Source: PALSA-693 sp963781155 (GTDB taxonomy: Bacteria > Actinomycetota > Acidimicrobiia > Acidimicrobiales > Palsa-688). From it: a stretch of 64,000 bases of DNA. Both the position numbers and the translations under genes were made by a program. The stretch is taken from the NCBI GenBank assembly GCA_963781155.1, contig CAWAEC010000001.1:1-64000 (forward strand). Reading direction: 5' to 3'. Positions 52,181 to 62,381 of this stretch are shown here, in pieces; position 1 is the stretch's first letter; the number at the start of each line of letters is the position of its first letter. Below the pieces are notes generated by a model. It saw nothing but the letters and a program-made list of their open reading frames with translations, was not told the origin of the DNA and ran no database searches.

Positions 52181-52798
52181 CTAGGCGGCCGTCTTGACCG
52201 CAGCAGCGGTCCCGGTCCCGTCGCCCTCCCCGGCGAGGGAGTCGTGGCGGGGCGGGCCGTGGCGGCGCTGGCGGTAGCCGGCGATGAGCCCGTCGATGCC
52301 GATCCAGCTCGAGGTCCTCCACATGGTCAGGATGACGATGGCGAACAGGGCGTAGAAGGCGCACACGCTGGCCGTGCCCGACATCACGTAGGTGAACAGC
52401 AGGGCCAGGCTGCCCAGCGCCGCCACTCGGGTGAACAGGCCGGCCACCAAAGCGAAGCCGATCACCAGCTCGGACACCGCGATCAGCACGCCGATCCAGC
52501 CCGAGTTGGGGACCACGAAGCTGTGCAGGAAGCTACCCCACCAGGTGTAGGCCGGCTTGGCGTGGCCGGCGAAACCGGCCACCCCGGCCCCGTTATGGTG
52601 CAAAAAGGCGGCGTTCTCCGCCCCCCACAGCTTGGCCCAGCCAGCCTGGATCCACATCACCCCCAGCCACACCCGCATAGCCAGCCATCCCACCGCCAAG
52701 ACCTTCGATTCCTTCACCCATTCCCACACCCGCGGGTTCGTTCGCTCAGACGGATCACCCAAAACGGCAACCGCATCACTCGCCACAGTATTCGTCAT
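52181..52798 (-). CDS. DoxX-family membrane protein
   Basis: A 205-residue protein with four hydrophobic helices (WLAMRVWLGVMWIQAGWAKL, then SGWIGVLIAVSELVIGFALV and AALGSLALLFTYVMSG) and the family patterns GWAKL and ISELVIG. DoxX relatives in mycobacteria (DoxX-SseA-SodA) help with oxidative stress; here it may interact with quinone or thiosulfate metabolism. AAGGAAG precedes the ATG. A DosR-like box is 81 bases upstream. Its first ~20 codons and leader are copied in the chimeric pseudogene at 48711. Confidence 0.85.
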   Translation of the reverse strand: MTNTVASDAVAVLGDPSERTNPRVWEWVKESKVLAVGWLAMRVWLGVMWIQAGWAKLWGAENAAFLHHNGAGVAGFAGHAKPAYTWWGSFLHSFVVPNSGWIGVLIAVSELVIGFALVAGLFTRVAALGSLALLFTYVMSGTASVCAFYALFAIVILTMWRTSSWIGIDGLIAGYRQRRHGPPRHDSLAGEGDGTGTAAAVKTAA

Positions 52799-52878
52799 CA
52801 GAATGCTTCCTTCTTCTCCGTGGCCCGGCTCCCGCGGGCCTCACCGTCATCCTCGCCGCCGGCCCGGGTCCGCCAGTA

Positions 52879-52892
52879 GAGCCGAAGGTCCC
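52879..52892 (-). promoter_or_regulatory. DosR-like box (GAGCCGAAGGTCCC) before doxX
   Basis: Perfect right half-site and 12 of 14 consensus positions, 81 bases before the ATG. Confidence 0.5.
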
Positions 52893-53094
52893 TGGATCTG
52901 TCCGAGACGTCGCGTCTGGCAGGGAGGCCGCGCTCGTCGTCGCTGGTACCGCAAGCGGCGGCCGTTTATCACGCTCGCGCCAGCACCTTGTTCGGTATTT
53001 AGGGGCGTTGGACTCTAGTAGCTGCCTACGGGAGAACCGGGTGGATAGCGTCCACGGAGGCAACCCGTTTCGCCAATGGCAAAGGAATGAGGTG

Positions 53095-53600
53095 ATGAAG
53101 GCGATCACTCACCAGTTCTGGGGGAAAGGACGTGGGAGGAAGTCCGCAAGCCGGTGTTGCGGACGGATATCGACGCCGTAGTCAGAGTGGACGCGGTCAC
53201 TATCTGCGGAACCGACCTGCACATCCTTAAACGCAACGGCCCCACGGCCACCGACGGGCGCATCCTCGGCCACGAAGCAGTCGGAACCGTCGAGTCCGTC
53301 GGTGCTGGCGTCAAGAACGTCCAGCCCGGCGAAAAGGTCCTGGTCTCGTGCATCACGTCGTGTGGCGGATGTCGGCCATCTTGGGCAGCCGGCCGTACAG
53401 CTCAGCCCACGCGGTAGCCGTCGACCTGGCCGCCATGTGGCTCGAGGTCGCCAAACAGCTCGGCGCCGACATCACCGTCAACAACGAGTGAAAAGACCCC
53501 GCACTGGTCCTAGCCGCCTTGACCGACGGGCTCGGCGCCGATGTCGCCATCGAGGCAGTCGGCGTCCGCGGCAGCTCCGGGGGACGGTCGAGGTCAACGG
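53095..53600 (+). pseudogene. Zinc alcohol dehydrogenase remnant, deleted and interrupted
   Basis: A decayed copy of the 44209 ADH. Starts ATGAAGGC, is frameshifted, then reads TWEEVRKPVLRTDIDAVVRV, DAVTICGTDLHILKRNG and GHEAVGTVESVGAG. At ~53360 the structural-Zn loop and Rossmann start are deleted; the sequence resumes as ILGSRPYSSAHAVAVDLA, KQLGADITVNNE, a TGA, and LGADVAIEAVG. It runs opposite to its intact relative. Confidence 0.8.
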
Positions 53601-53686
53601 CCGGCCCGTTCCCGGCCCCCGGCAACCCCGTATGGCACCATGGTCCTGCGACGGGGTGACCGCATCCCGATGGGAGGGGGGGTCCG

Positions 53687-54304
53687 ATGACTCAGCCGGG
53701 CTTTGCGCAGGTTCCGGGCTACCCCGTCGAGTTCGACGTCGAGCCCCAGCTGACCGAGCGCAACCGACTCACCACCGGGTTCCGGCTGATCCTCGGGATC
53801 CCCCAGTTCATCATCGTCGGCGGGTTCAACTCCTACGGCGCGTCGGCGTTGACCGGGGCGGCGTCGGTCATGGCGTTCATCTCCTGGTTCGCCGTCGTGT
53901 TCAGGGGCGAAGAACCCCGCGGCTTGTGGGATTTCATCACGTACTACATGCGCTGGTGGGTGCGCGTCGCCGCGTACGCCGCCCTGTTGAGGGACGACTA
54001 CCCGCCGTTCGGCGACGAGCCCTATCCGACCACCTACGGGGTGACATACCCGGCGGGAACGAGGAACCGCCTGTCGGTGGGTCTCCGCCTGATCTACGTG
54101 ATCCCCCACGTCGTCGTCCTCATCTTCGTGAACATCGCGTGGACGGTGACGACGATCATCGCCTGGTTCGCGATCCTCTTCACTGGTGCCTACCCGGCGG
54201 GCCTGTACCGGTTCGCGGTAGGGGCCATGCGCTGGAACGCCCGTGTCCAGTCCTACCTGCTCCTGCTGCGGGACGAGTACCCGCCCTTCCGCCTGGCGGC
54301 GTGA
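53687..54304 (+). CDS. DUF4389 membrane protein (two repeats)
   Basis: A 205-residue protein with four hydrophobic helices in two homologous halves. Each half begins with R-N-R-L-(S/T)-x-G-(F/L)-R-L-I and a proline-containing helix (LILGIPQFIIVGG; LIYVIPHVVVLIF) and ends with LLRDDYPPF or LLRDEYPPF. Function unknown. The ATG at 53687 follows GGGAGGGGG. Its neighbours on both sides are remnants, so it is the only intact gene between doxX and the cupin. Confidence 0.85.
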   Translation: MTQPGFAQVPGYPVEFDVEPQLTERNRLTTGFRLILGIPQFIIVGGFNSYGASALTGAASVMAFISWFAVVFRGEEPRGLWDFITYYMRWWVRVAAYAALLRDDYPPFGDEPYPTTYGVTYPAGTRNRLSVGLRLIYVIPHVVVLIFVNIAWTVTTIIAWFAILFTGAYPAGLYRFAVGAMRWNARVQSYLLLLRDEYPPFRLAA

Positions 54305-54495
54305 CAGCCCGGCGCAACAGGGTCATCCGCCTCCACCCCGCCCCCGCGGCACCCGCAGCGGCACGCGAAACCGTCGATCCGGCGGGACCGCCCCTTGGAG
54401 TTGTTCGTGCCGCCGGGCAAACAGATCGGGCAGTACATGCGGAGTTGGGCGTGGGAAGATTCGGTCCCACGCCGGCAACGAATAAGAAGACTGCG

Positions 54496-54990
54496 ATGAA
54501 GGCGTTCGTCTTCCGATCGTACGGCTCACTGGAGGCCTTGGATCTCATAGGCATCGACAAGCCCGTGCTCGGGGAGACGAAGTGCTGGTCCGGGTGAGCG
54601 CCACCTCTGTCAACCCCTAGGACCGGCACAGCATGAGAGGCGAGCCGTTCATCGCCCGCCTAATGGGCCTCGGGCTGCGCCACCCAAAGCTCCGCATCTT
54701 GGGCGCCGACGTGGCGGGGCAGGTCGAGGCGGTGGGCAAGGACGTGACGGTGTTTCGAGCGGGCGATGAGGTGTTCGCGGTGCTCAAGCAGGGCGGCTTC
54801 GCCGAGTACGTGTGTGTCCAGGAAGACGAACTGGCGCCGAAATCGAAGAACCTGTCGTTCGACCAGGCGGTGGCGGTACCGATGGCGGCCAATACCGCCC
54901 TGCTGGGCCTGCGCGACGAGGGACGGATTCAGCCGGGCCAGAAGGTCCTGATCAACGGGGCTTCGGGAATGTGGGTACCTTGAGCATCGC
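54496..54990 (+). pseudogene. NAD(P)H:quinone oxidoreductase-type remnant, 3' truncated
   Basis: MKAFVFRSYGSLEALDL begins a zeta-crystallin-like MDR protein. It frameshifts near 54580, has TAG in SATSVNP-stop-DRHSMRG, then runs well (LRILGADVAGQVEAVGKDVT, FAEYVCVQEDELAPKSKNLS, QKVLINGASG). The glycine-rich motif is frameshifted and the gene is cut at ~54985 where a TudS-like remnant begins on the other strand. Confidence 0.75.
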
Positions 54991-55270
54991 ATGCGCCGCC
55001 TCGAGCATCGCAGCGGTCCAATCACGCCCCGACTCGCTGAGCACCCGGGCCTGTCCATCGAGCACGTCGAAACCGGTTCCACCGTGGATGTCCGATATCT
55101 CGCGTGGCGTCCCGAAGGCCAAGTCCTCGGGACAGAAGGCAACCGTCCGCACATTCGTCCGGTCCAACAAACGCATGATGTGCGAGAACGGAGCTCCATA
55201 CGAACTGCCATCGACGCCGCACCCGATACCGATCAAGCAGGCGCTGACAAGTACCCGCAGCGGCGCCCGG
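54975..55270 (-). pseudogene. DUF523/TudS-like thiouracil-desulfurase remnant
   Basis: From about 55270 the minus strand reads RVLVSACLIGIGCGVDGSSY, then TVAFCPEDLAFGTPREISD and GARVLSESGRDWTAAMLEAA in one frame (residue Q precedes the last segment). This is the first half of DUF523 (C-L-x-G, CPE, TPR, G-x-D-W/V-T). There is no start codon in frame and the second half is missing, cut off at the junction with the QOR remnant. TudS proteins hold a [4Fe-4S] cluster on three Cys; the third Cys lies in the lost part. Confidence 0.6.
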
Positions 55271-55330
55271 TCAGTCCCGGTCCCGGAGCACTAACTTCGT
55301 GGGGACATGCTTGTGAGTCAGGGGGACGGT

Positions 55331-55714
55331 ATGGACTGGTGGCGACGGATCACGCTGGCCGACATTGCGTGGGAGGACCTTCCCGATCACCCAGGCGTGT
55401 CGATCAGATCACTCGGCGAGAATTCCGACGACGGACCACCCGTGATGCACGTACGGTTCGCCCCGAACTACGTCGAGGCTCCCCACTGGCACTCGGTGGA
55501 CACGTTTTATGTGATCACCGCCGGGGAGTTCGTCGTCGGAGAAGAGGGCATCTACCGGATAGGCGACATCCGGTGGGTCAGGGCCGGCACCTTCTACGGT
55601 CCCGAGACCGCAGGGCCCGACGGGTGCGAGTTCCTCCTCGCCGGCTTGAGCCGCGACCCTTTCGACCTTTCCTACGACCGATCCACTGCCACCCAAGTCG
55701 GCTCGCTCGGATGA
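55331..55714 (+). CDS. Cupin-domain protein
   Basis: A 127-residue single-domain cupin. Motif 1 is EAPHWHSVDTFYVITAGEF (two His plus the Glu/Thr position), and motif 2 is RWVRAGTFYGPETAGPDG. ATG 55331 has GGGGG upstream; ATG 55307 is the alternative. Metal binding is likely, but a dioxygenase-like or sensor role cannot be chosen. It stands between remnants on both sides. Confidence 0.8.
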   Translation: MDWWRRITLADIAWEDLPDHPGVSIRSLGENSDDGPPVMHVRFAPNYVEAPHWHSVDTFYVITAGEFVVGEEGIYRIGDIRWVRAGTFYGPETAGPDGCEFLLAGLSRDPFDLSYDRSTATQVGSLG

Positions 55715-55891
55715 TCCACGCCAGCCCCTCGAGGAGCCGAACCGACATCCCAGTTTCCTGAGTCTTCTGCGCCCGCTTACGCGAGGTGAGCCCCGCTGGG
55801 CGAGTAGCGCGGAGCGCCCATTACGTATTGGTCGCCCCAGGCACACTCCGGCCCGAGGGTGGCGCCACACAGAACATTATGTGTGGGAAAG

Positions 55892-56300
55892 TCAGTGGTG
55901 ACGCGAGTGCAGCAGGTCGACGAGGACGGCTTCGACATCCTGGCCTGCTGCGGCCTTCACTAAAAGGTCAGCGAACTTCCTGTCCTCGGGAGGCAGCAGA
56001 ATGGAGCCGTCCTCACCGTTTCGGTCGAGGGTCCACTTGGCCAGAAGGAAGGCTGTTGCCTTCCCCGAACGCTTGGGCTCGAGCAACCCGAAAGGACAGG
56101 ATGGCGGCCGCCCTGACCGGGTCATCGATGTCGTCGATGGCTTGTAGTGCACGTCGAAGACGATCGAGGTCATCGGGCTCCTCGAACCACTCGTGCTCCT
56201 GGCGGGCAGCATGATTCAGGGCGATGGCGAAGGCAAGCGTGGGTCGTATCAATGGTCGTGGAGATATGTGAGCAGATCCCGTACCTGGCGAGCTGCTCCT
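55892..56300 (-). pseudogene. Doc/Fic-type toxin remnant with frameshifts
   Basis: Three frames together give a Doc-like (death-on-curing, Fic-fold) toxin: DLLTYLHDH, then IRPTLAFAIALNHAARQEHE, AQAFGEGN (the HxFxEGNKR region, with the first His altered to Gln-Ala and KRT destroyed), then TAFLLAKWTLDRNGEDGSIL and FADLLVKAAAGQDVEAVLVD. The catalytic motif is broken. No antitoxin gene is recognisable. Confidence 0.6.
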
Positions 56301-56675
56301 CCAGCCAGGCGCGCTCTTCTACTGGTCGGAGTCGGCGGCCAGGCGGGTCGGGCGAAACCACTGAACCATCGGACGAGCTTGGCACTACAGCCAACCTCCC
56401 AGCACGAGGAGCCGATTTTCCTGGCTTGCCCGTTCTTCGCCAGCGCAGTCGGCGCGGCCGGGTCCGACTCGGTCTACAGGACCACACCGGCCCAATGGAG
56501 GAGTGATTCATAAAGATGGCCCGAACATTGTCGAGTCCCAGGACCCACCCGGCGTAGTGGGCGACCAGAAAGATTGGAAGTTTCACCTGGGGATAATGGA
56601 GCGGAAACAACCCTCCCGTACCTTCCGTGTGTCCGGGTGTGTGGGATCTGCGGAGCGCGAAAGTGGACCTGGGGC
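56301..56675. other. Intergenic, no supported gene
   Basis: About 375 bases between the toxin remnant and the potassium channel. A former antitoxin would be expected here on the minus strand, but nothing identifiable remains. Confidence 0.35.
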
Positions 56676-58446
56676 ATGGGATTAGGCGAAAGTGCGCTGG
56701 CTAGGCACGTGATCGTCTGCGGTTTGGGCGCTCTGGCACTCCGGGTCGTTGAGGTCCTTCACGGGTCGGGTGCCCCCATGCTGGTGATCGACGACGAGCC
56801 CGATCCCAAGGCGCTTTCGATTCTCGAGCGCTGGGGGGTGCCGTTCGTGGCGGAGAACCCCCGGCTGCCCGAGGTCTTGCTGCAGGCCGGTGTGGCTAGC
56901 GCCCGTGCTGTCGTGTCGGTCCAATCTGACGATCTCAGGAACCTCGAGACAGCACTGGTCGTCCATTCCCTCTGGCCAGAGGTCAGGATCATCGTGCAGA
57001 TGGCCAACGTGGCTGTCGGTGAAGCCATCCAAGGCCTGGTGGAATCGGGCGCCGCTCTTGACGTGGTGTCGTTGGCCGCACCGTCACTGGCCCAGGCTTG
57101 CCTGGGTGGAACGGTCAACTTCCAACTCGACATCGCGGGGGAGACTTTCGGTGTGACCGAAACCACCGTCGCTCGCCCTGGGAGCCTGCGTTCGATCTAC
57201 AACGATTTAGTGCCCATAGGGGTGGCCGCCCCAGGTGCGCGCGGTTGAGATCTGCCCCGGCCGCGACCACCTGGTCAGCCCTGGGGACAAGGTCACGGTC
57301 CTCGGGACACCAGCCGACCTGGCCGAAGCCCTCGAAGGAAGGAGGGCTGACGTGGCCGACGGACGCCACGCAGCAGACCCGCATGGCTACCGCCGTGCAC
57401 GCTCTGAAATCGGTGGCCGAGGGAGCTGGGCGAAGGGTTGGTGCAATCCTGCTCGGCATTTTCGCCCTCACAGTCGTTACTGTGGTTGTGCTGCGGTTCG
57501 ACCTACCGGACCGAGAGCGGCCACCATCTCTCGATTCCTGAACTCGGTGTACTTCACGGTCGAGACCATCTCCACCGTCGGCTACGGAGACTTCTCTTTC
57601 GCCGGGCAGTCTGCCTGGCTGCGGGTCTATGGGATCGGCCTGATCGTGCTCGGAGCCACAGCCATCACCGCGCTGTTCGCCTTCATCACCGATCTGCTTC
57701 TTAGCAGGCGGGTCGCCGACGCCTTCGGGCATCGGCAGGTGACCAGGATGCGGGGGCACGCCATCGTGGTCGGCCTGGGTGCGGTCGGGCTACGAGTGGT
57801 GGAGGAACTGCTCCGCTACGGCCGGTCTGTGGTGGTAATCGAAAGTGACGAGCAAAACCGCCACCTAGCCATCGCCCGAGCCATGAGAGTTCCGGTGGTG
57901 ATAGGTGACGCCACCAGGTCGGCAACCCTTGTGGACGCGAACGTGGTGGCTGCCTCTGCCGTGGCCGTACTGACTAGCGATGACCTGACGAATCTCGAGA
58001 CAGGCCTTTCCCTTCGTAAGTTCCTGCTCGACTCCGCGGTCGAAATGCCGATCACCATGCGCATATTCGACCGGCCTCTGGGCCGGGTCATACAGGAAAG
58101 CTTCGGTTTCGGACTGGTCCGATCTACGTCGGCGCTGGCGGCTCCTTGGTTCGTCGGCGCCGCCCTGGGGTTGGACATACTCTCCACCTTCTATGTCGAG
58201 CAGGAACTGCTTCTCCTAGCCCGCCTGACGGTCGCCGCCGCCGGTGGCCTGGCTGGACTCGCCATGCAGGACCTGTCGGCTCGTATCCGCGTGATCGCCA
58301 TCGAACGGGCGGGCGAGATCGGACTCGAGCACCCGCCTCGCCGGGCCACTCGGTTCCGGCCTGGCGACCGCGCTTATCTAGTCGGCCCCTACGAGGAGTT
58401 GATCGCGGTCCTTAGGAGGGATGCCGAAGAATCAGCGGTCGTGTGA
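56676..58446 (+). pseudogene. RCK-channel-RCK potassium channel protein, interrupted by frameshifts
   Basis: Expected protein about 580 residues. First RCK/TrkA-N domain: HVIVCGLGALALRVVEVLHG from 56676, ending in a TrkA-C-like part (AVEICPGRDHLVSPGDKVTV) in a second frame. Then helix 1 in a third frame (RVGAILLGIFALTVVTVVVL), and the second frame resumes with the pore helix and K+ filter TVGYGD (57573-57590), helix 2 (VYGIGLIVLGATAITALFAF), second RCK (HAIVVGLGAVGLRVVEELLR) and TrkA-C to the stop. At least three frame changes lie between 57235 and 57545. Otherwise every domain is intact, so true decay and assembly error are both possible. Confidence 0.7.
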
Positions 58447-58939
58447 TCCGACCAACGAAACGAACAGCTCTGCCGGCGACGACTTCATCGGCCGTTCACG
58501 TGGTGCCGACAGACAAAATCGTCGCCCAACTCGCCCCGCGCCCTGAGCTACGTCCGGGATCGAACTCAACCTTGCCGTACCTCGCCCGAGAAGCACCGGG
58601 CGTCGCCTCAGACGCCTCTGACAAACGTCCGCGGCGTTCCGAACGAGCCATCAGCGAGGAGCCAAGATCGCTGATCTGCCTATTGCCGCGGCAGCCGGAG
58701 CCCCCGCGCTCGTCGCGGTCCTCTACGACCACGACTCCGACTTCATCAACGATATCGACGGCCACCAGATCGAATAAATGTCTCAGTCGGCACCGCTTTC
58801 TGACGGACCATCGCACTGCTGGTGTTCAGGGCGATCCGCCGTCTGAGGCCTGCTCGCACGTTCTGGGGCAGGCCTGTTGGGCTGAGCCGGCGGTTTTGCG
58901 CGCCTGTTCGAGCCGACACCTGCTCATGTCAGGCCGTGA
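58447..58939. other. Intergenic with a possible fragment and a hairpin
   Basis: A plus-strand frame ending at 58776 reads LPIAAAAGAPALVAVLYDHD, possibly the tail of an unknown protein. An inverted repeat AGGCCTGC (58846-58853) / GCAGGCCT (58868-58875) lies between the convergent channel and ppc genes and could terminate one of them; no T-run follows. Confidence 0.35.
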
Positions 58940-61692
58940 CTAGCCGGTGTTGCGAAGCCCGGCTGCGATGCCGTTGATGGTGAGCAGGAGGGCCCGCTCG
59001 AGTTCGGGGTCGGTGCGGTTCGACGTGCGGCGTCTGGCGAGCAGGTCGGCTTGCAGGTAGTGCATCGGCGCAAGGTAGGTCGCCCTGGTCGTTAGCGTCC
59101 GACGGAGCATGGGATGACCGTCGAGCAGCGCCGGTGTTTGGAGGAGCCGGAGGAGTTCGTCAATGGTGTTCCTGTGCTCTTGGACGATGCGTTCGAAAAT
59201 ATGACGCAGGGAAGGGTCTACCAGCCGATCGACATAGAGCCGGGCGATGTCAAGGTCGGTCTTGAACAGTGCCATCTCTACGTTCGCCAGGAATGTCGGA
59301 AAGAAGTGCCACTGCTGGACCATCTCATCGAGCGTCCCTTCGAGTCCAGCCTTTCGGGCGGCGCGCAGACCTGACCCGACGCCGTACCACCCTGGGACGA
59401 TCTGCCGGGACTGCGTCCAGCCGAACACCCAGGGGATGGCTCGGAGGTCAGCGAGGTCACGAGAGGCTTCGGTCGTGCGGCGGGCCGGTCGTGAGCCGAT
59501 GTTGAGCCCAGCCATCTCCTGGATAGGCGTAGACGCCAAGAAGTAGTCGACGAGGTCCTGGTGGTCCACCAACCGCCGGTAGGCGTCCAGGCTGGCTTCC
59601 GCGACAACGGTCATGGCCTCGTCCCACCGTTCAAGCACCGGCTGGGGATGCCGAGATGTCCGGTGCAGGAGCGACGCTCGCAGCACCGCGGCGACGGTCG
59701 TCTCCAGGTTCGATCGTGCCAACTCGGCCAGCAAGTACTTGTCCGATATGACCTCGCCCTGCTCAGTGATCTTGATCGTGCCGTTGACGGTCCGAAACGG
59801 CTGCGCCAGGATGGCCCGGCCCGTCGGTCCGCCGCCGCGGCCGACGGTGCCGCCCCGGCCATGGAAGAGCCGCAGGGTGACGTTGTGCGCGTCGGCTACG
59901 TCACGCAGGGCCCGCTGGGCTTGGTGGATAGCCCACGCCGAGGCAGTGATGCCGCCGTCCTTGTTGGAGTCGGAGTAGCCGAGCATGACCTCCTGGGTCT
60001 CGCCGCGCAATGTCACGACCCGCCGGTAGGACGGCTCCTGTAGAAGCTCGCCGAGCAGATCGCCAGCCGATCGCAGGGCGTCAATGGTCTCAAGCAGGGG
60101 AACAAAACCGATACGGGCGACGCCGGCGGTGAGATCGACCAAACCGGCGTCGCGGGCCAAAACGACGGCGGCGAGGACGTCGTCGACTCCTTTCACCATT
60201 GAGACGACGTAGCTCTCAATCGCCTCGTCGCCGAAGTTGTCGAGGGCGCGGCGGATCGTTGTGAACACCGCCATGGTTGCCGCCGTGTCATCATCGAGAG
60301 TCGTCGTCGGAAGGGCAAGAGGTCTTCCGCCAGCGAGGTCCTGGGCCAGCCTGCGGGTGCGATCGGGGCCATCGAGGACGGCATATGGGGGCTCAGAGCC
60401 GAGGCGGTCAAAAAGCATGCTGATCGGCGTGGAAGTGACGGCCGGCATGCTCGCGCACGTCCATGGTGGCGAGTTGCAGACCGATGGCGCGGGTTGTCCG
60501 GAGCGCCCTGCCGACCGTCCCCTCCGCGATCAGTCCACCACGGTTGGCGAACAGTGACCGGTGCAGTACCTCCAGCTCGGCGATAACCTCGTCGGCGCCC
60601 GCGTAGTCAAAACCGGGTCGGTGCGGACCATCGCTTGCCGCCCGGCCGGACTGTGGCCACCAGCCGCTCCCGGATGTAGGAGCATTTGAGACGGTACGGC
60701 TCGTCGGCGTCGAGGCGATGCCACCGTTCGAACACCCATGGCAGCAGCTCACGGTCGCGTTCGAGGTCCTCAACCAGTTCGCTCGATACGCCAACGGCCC
60801 GTGTGGAGATGCTGAGGTCATCGATGAGGGCGTCCATTACTTCGAGCAACGCGCCCAGGGCGTGCTGGCGCTGGAGCTTGAGCACCGCCAGGGTGATCTC
60901 GGGCGTGACGTACGGGTTGCCGTCGCGGTCGCCGCCGACCCATGTGCCGAATCGCAGCGGCCGGCCGGTCATGGGCAGATCGATCCCGAGACGACGAAGC
61001 TGGAAGGCGAGGTCGTCGAGCAGGTCAGGCAGGACAGCGCTGGCCAGCTCGTCCAGGAAGAAGAGCGTCGCCCGTGCTTCGTCGGTCGGGGTCGGTCGCT
61101 CCCGCCGTACCTCCTCGGTCTGCCACAGCAAGTCCACCACACGGGACAGCCCCCGTTCGGCTCGCTGCCGATCGGCATCCGAAGAACGCGGGTCGGACCG
61201 CTGTCGGAGCAGGGCCGCCACCCGTCGGCGATGCATGAGGATAGAGGTGCGTGACGACTCGGTCGGGTGGGCGGTCAGCACCGGACGGACGTCCAGGCGC
61301 CCAACCATCTCCGCCACGAAGGACGGGTCGAGGTTCGCAGCCACGATGTCGTCAACCGTGCGCTCTAGGGCGCTCGTCGCCACCAGCGATCGCTGGGTGA
61401 GCTCGTCGGCCCGGTAAACCTGTTCGGCGATGTTGGCGAGGTGGAAGTAGCCGAGGAACGCCCGTATGAGAAGCGTCGCTGTCTCGATATCGGCACTCGC
61501 CAAAGTTTGCCCGAGTCGCCGTCGGGCAATCGGGTCCGATAGCGCTGCCTTGGACTCGACGCGCACCCGCTCGACGAGATCGAGAAGGTAACGACCCTCC
61601 TGCCGGACTAACGACTCGCCCAGCAGCTCGCCGAGGAACCGGATGTCGTCACGTAGAGCTCGATCAGCCGGATCGCCGTCAGCAATCTCCAT
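58940..61692 (-). pseudogene. ppc: Phosphoenolpyruvate carboxylase, complete but with two frameshifts
   Basis: Expected ~910-residue enzyme that adds bicarbonate to PEP to make oxaloacetate. The N-terminal 361 codons hold His142 in VRPVLTAHPTES; the frame ends near 60607. A second frame covers FDYAGADEVIAELEVLHRSL to LATMDVREHAG (60620-60430). The third carries MLGYSDSNKDGG, FHGRGGTVGRGGGPTGRAIL, the allosteric-site GSRPARR and the C-terminal AAGLRNTG to the stop at 58940. Both indels are within ~200 bases of each other and no domain is lost. Assembly error is at least as likely as loss of function. Confidence 0.8.
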
Positions 61693-61699
61693 CAGGACT

Positions 61700-62040
61700 C
61701 CACGCTAGGTGGTCCAGCCGGTTTACGCATTTGACTGGTCGCCGGCGAGAGGCAGTCTGCGCCAGTCGTGGCGGAATGGACTCGACGTTCGGCTCCAGCA
61801 TCGAATCGAGGCGATGCCAGCTCATTTGACGGGCGGTTCCCACCTGCCGCTCCGGCGAACGCTTGCCGGCGGGCGAAGACTGCCGCGGGATCCCCGGCGG
61901 ACGCCCCGATCGGCGTGGGCACCCGGGTGTCCGCGTACCAGTCGGGCGTCTGCAGCCACAGATCGCACAGGTCGACGCAGGGCATCTCGGTCGTAAGGAC
62001 CAGCCCAGAATGAGTTCACGCTCCTGCCACTCACCGTCGA
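61700..62040 (-). pseudogene. Remnant of a small conserved protein (WLQTP motif)
   Basis: Reads LCDLWLQTPDWYADTRVPTP and FARRQAFAG in one frame, then GRWEPPV and MSWHRLDSMLEPNVESIPP in others. The W-L-Q-T-P-x-x-Y-A-D-x-R-(I/V)-P pattern recalls a widespread lipocalin-like uncharacterised family; I recognise it from memory only. Broken by at least two frameshifts. It lies directly upstream of ppc. Confidence 0.4.
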
Positions 62041-62381
62041 CGCTCACACTGGGACTTAACCCGGTGCAGGTTCGAACCGTCGTACTACGCGTTGCGAAAT
62101 GGTTACTGACCGCCCGGTGCCACTCCCGGAGTCACGCCTGCATAGGCTGGCCCGACCGACCGGCATTGTCGACATGCCGGACGTCATCGAACCGCCGTCT
62201 GAGCTAGGCACCTGGTGCGCGCACTCCGAGGTCTACAGTCGGGGATCAGCGACAGAGACGCTCACCGCTTGATGTGGTCCCGCGCCCAGAACTAGCGGAC
62301 CGTGGACAAAAGCAACCCGGCGCCCCCGTCGGCCCGTGGAGTCCTTGTCTCGGTTCCCGGCGCTGCGGCCTTTGCTTTTGG
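62041..62381. other. Intergenic, no supported gene
   Basis: About 340 bases downstream of the tiny membrane protein; nothing recognised. Confidence 0.35.

Noticed and set aside
58846..58875. Inverted repeat as a rho-independent terminator
   Set aside because: Good 8-base arms but a 14-base loop and no T-run, so it is recorded only as a possible hairpin.
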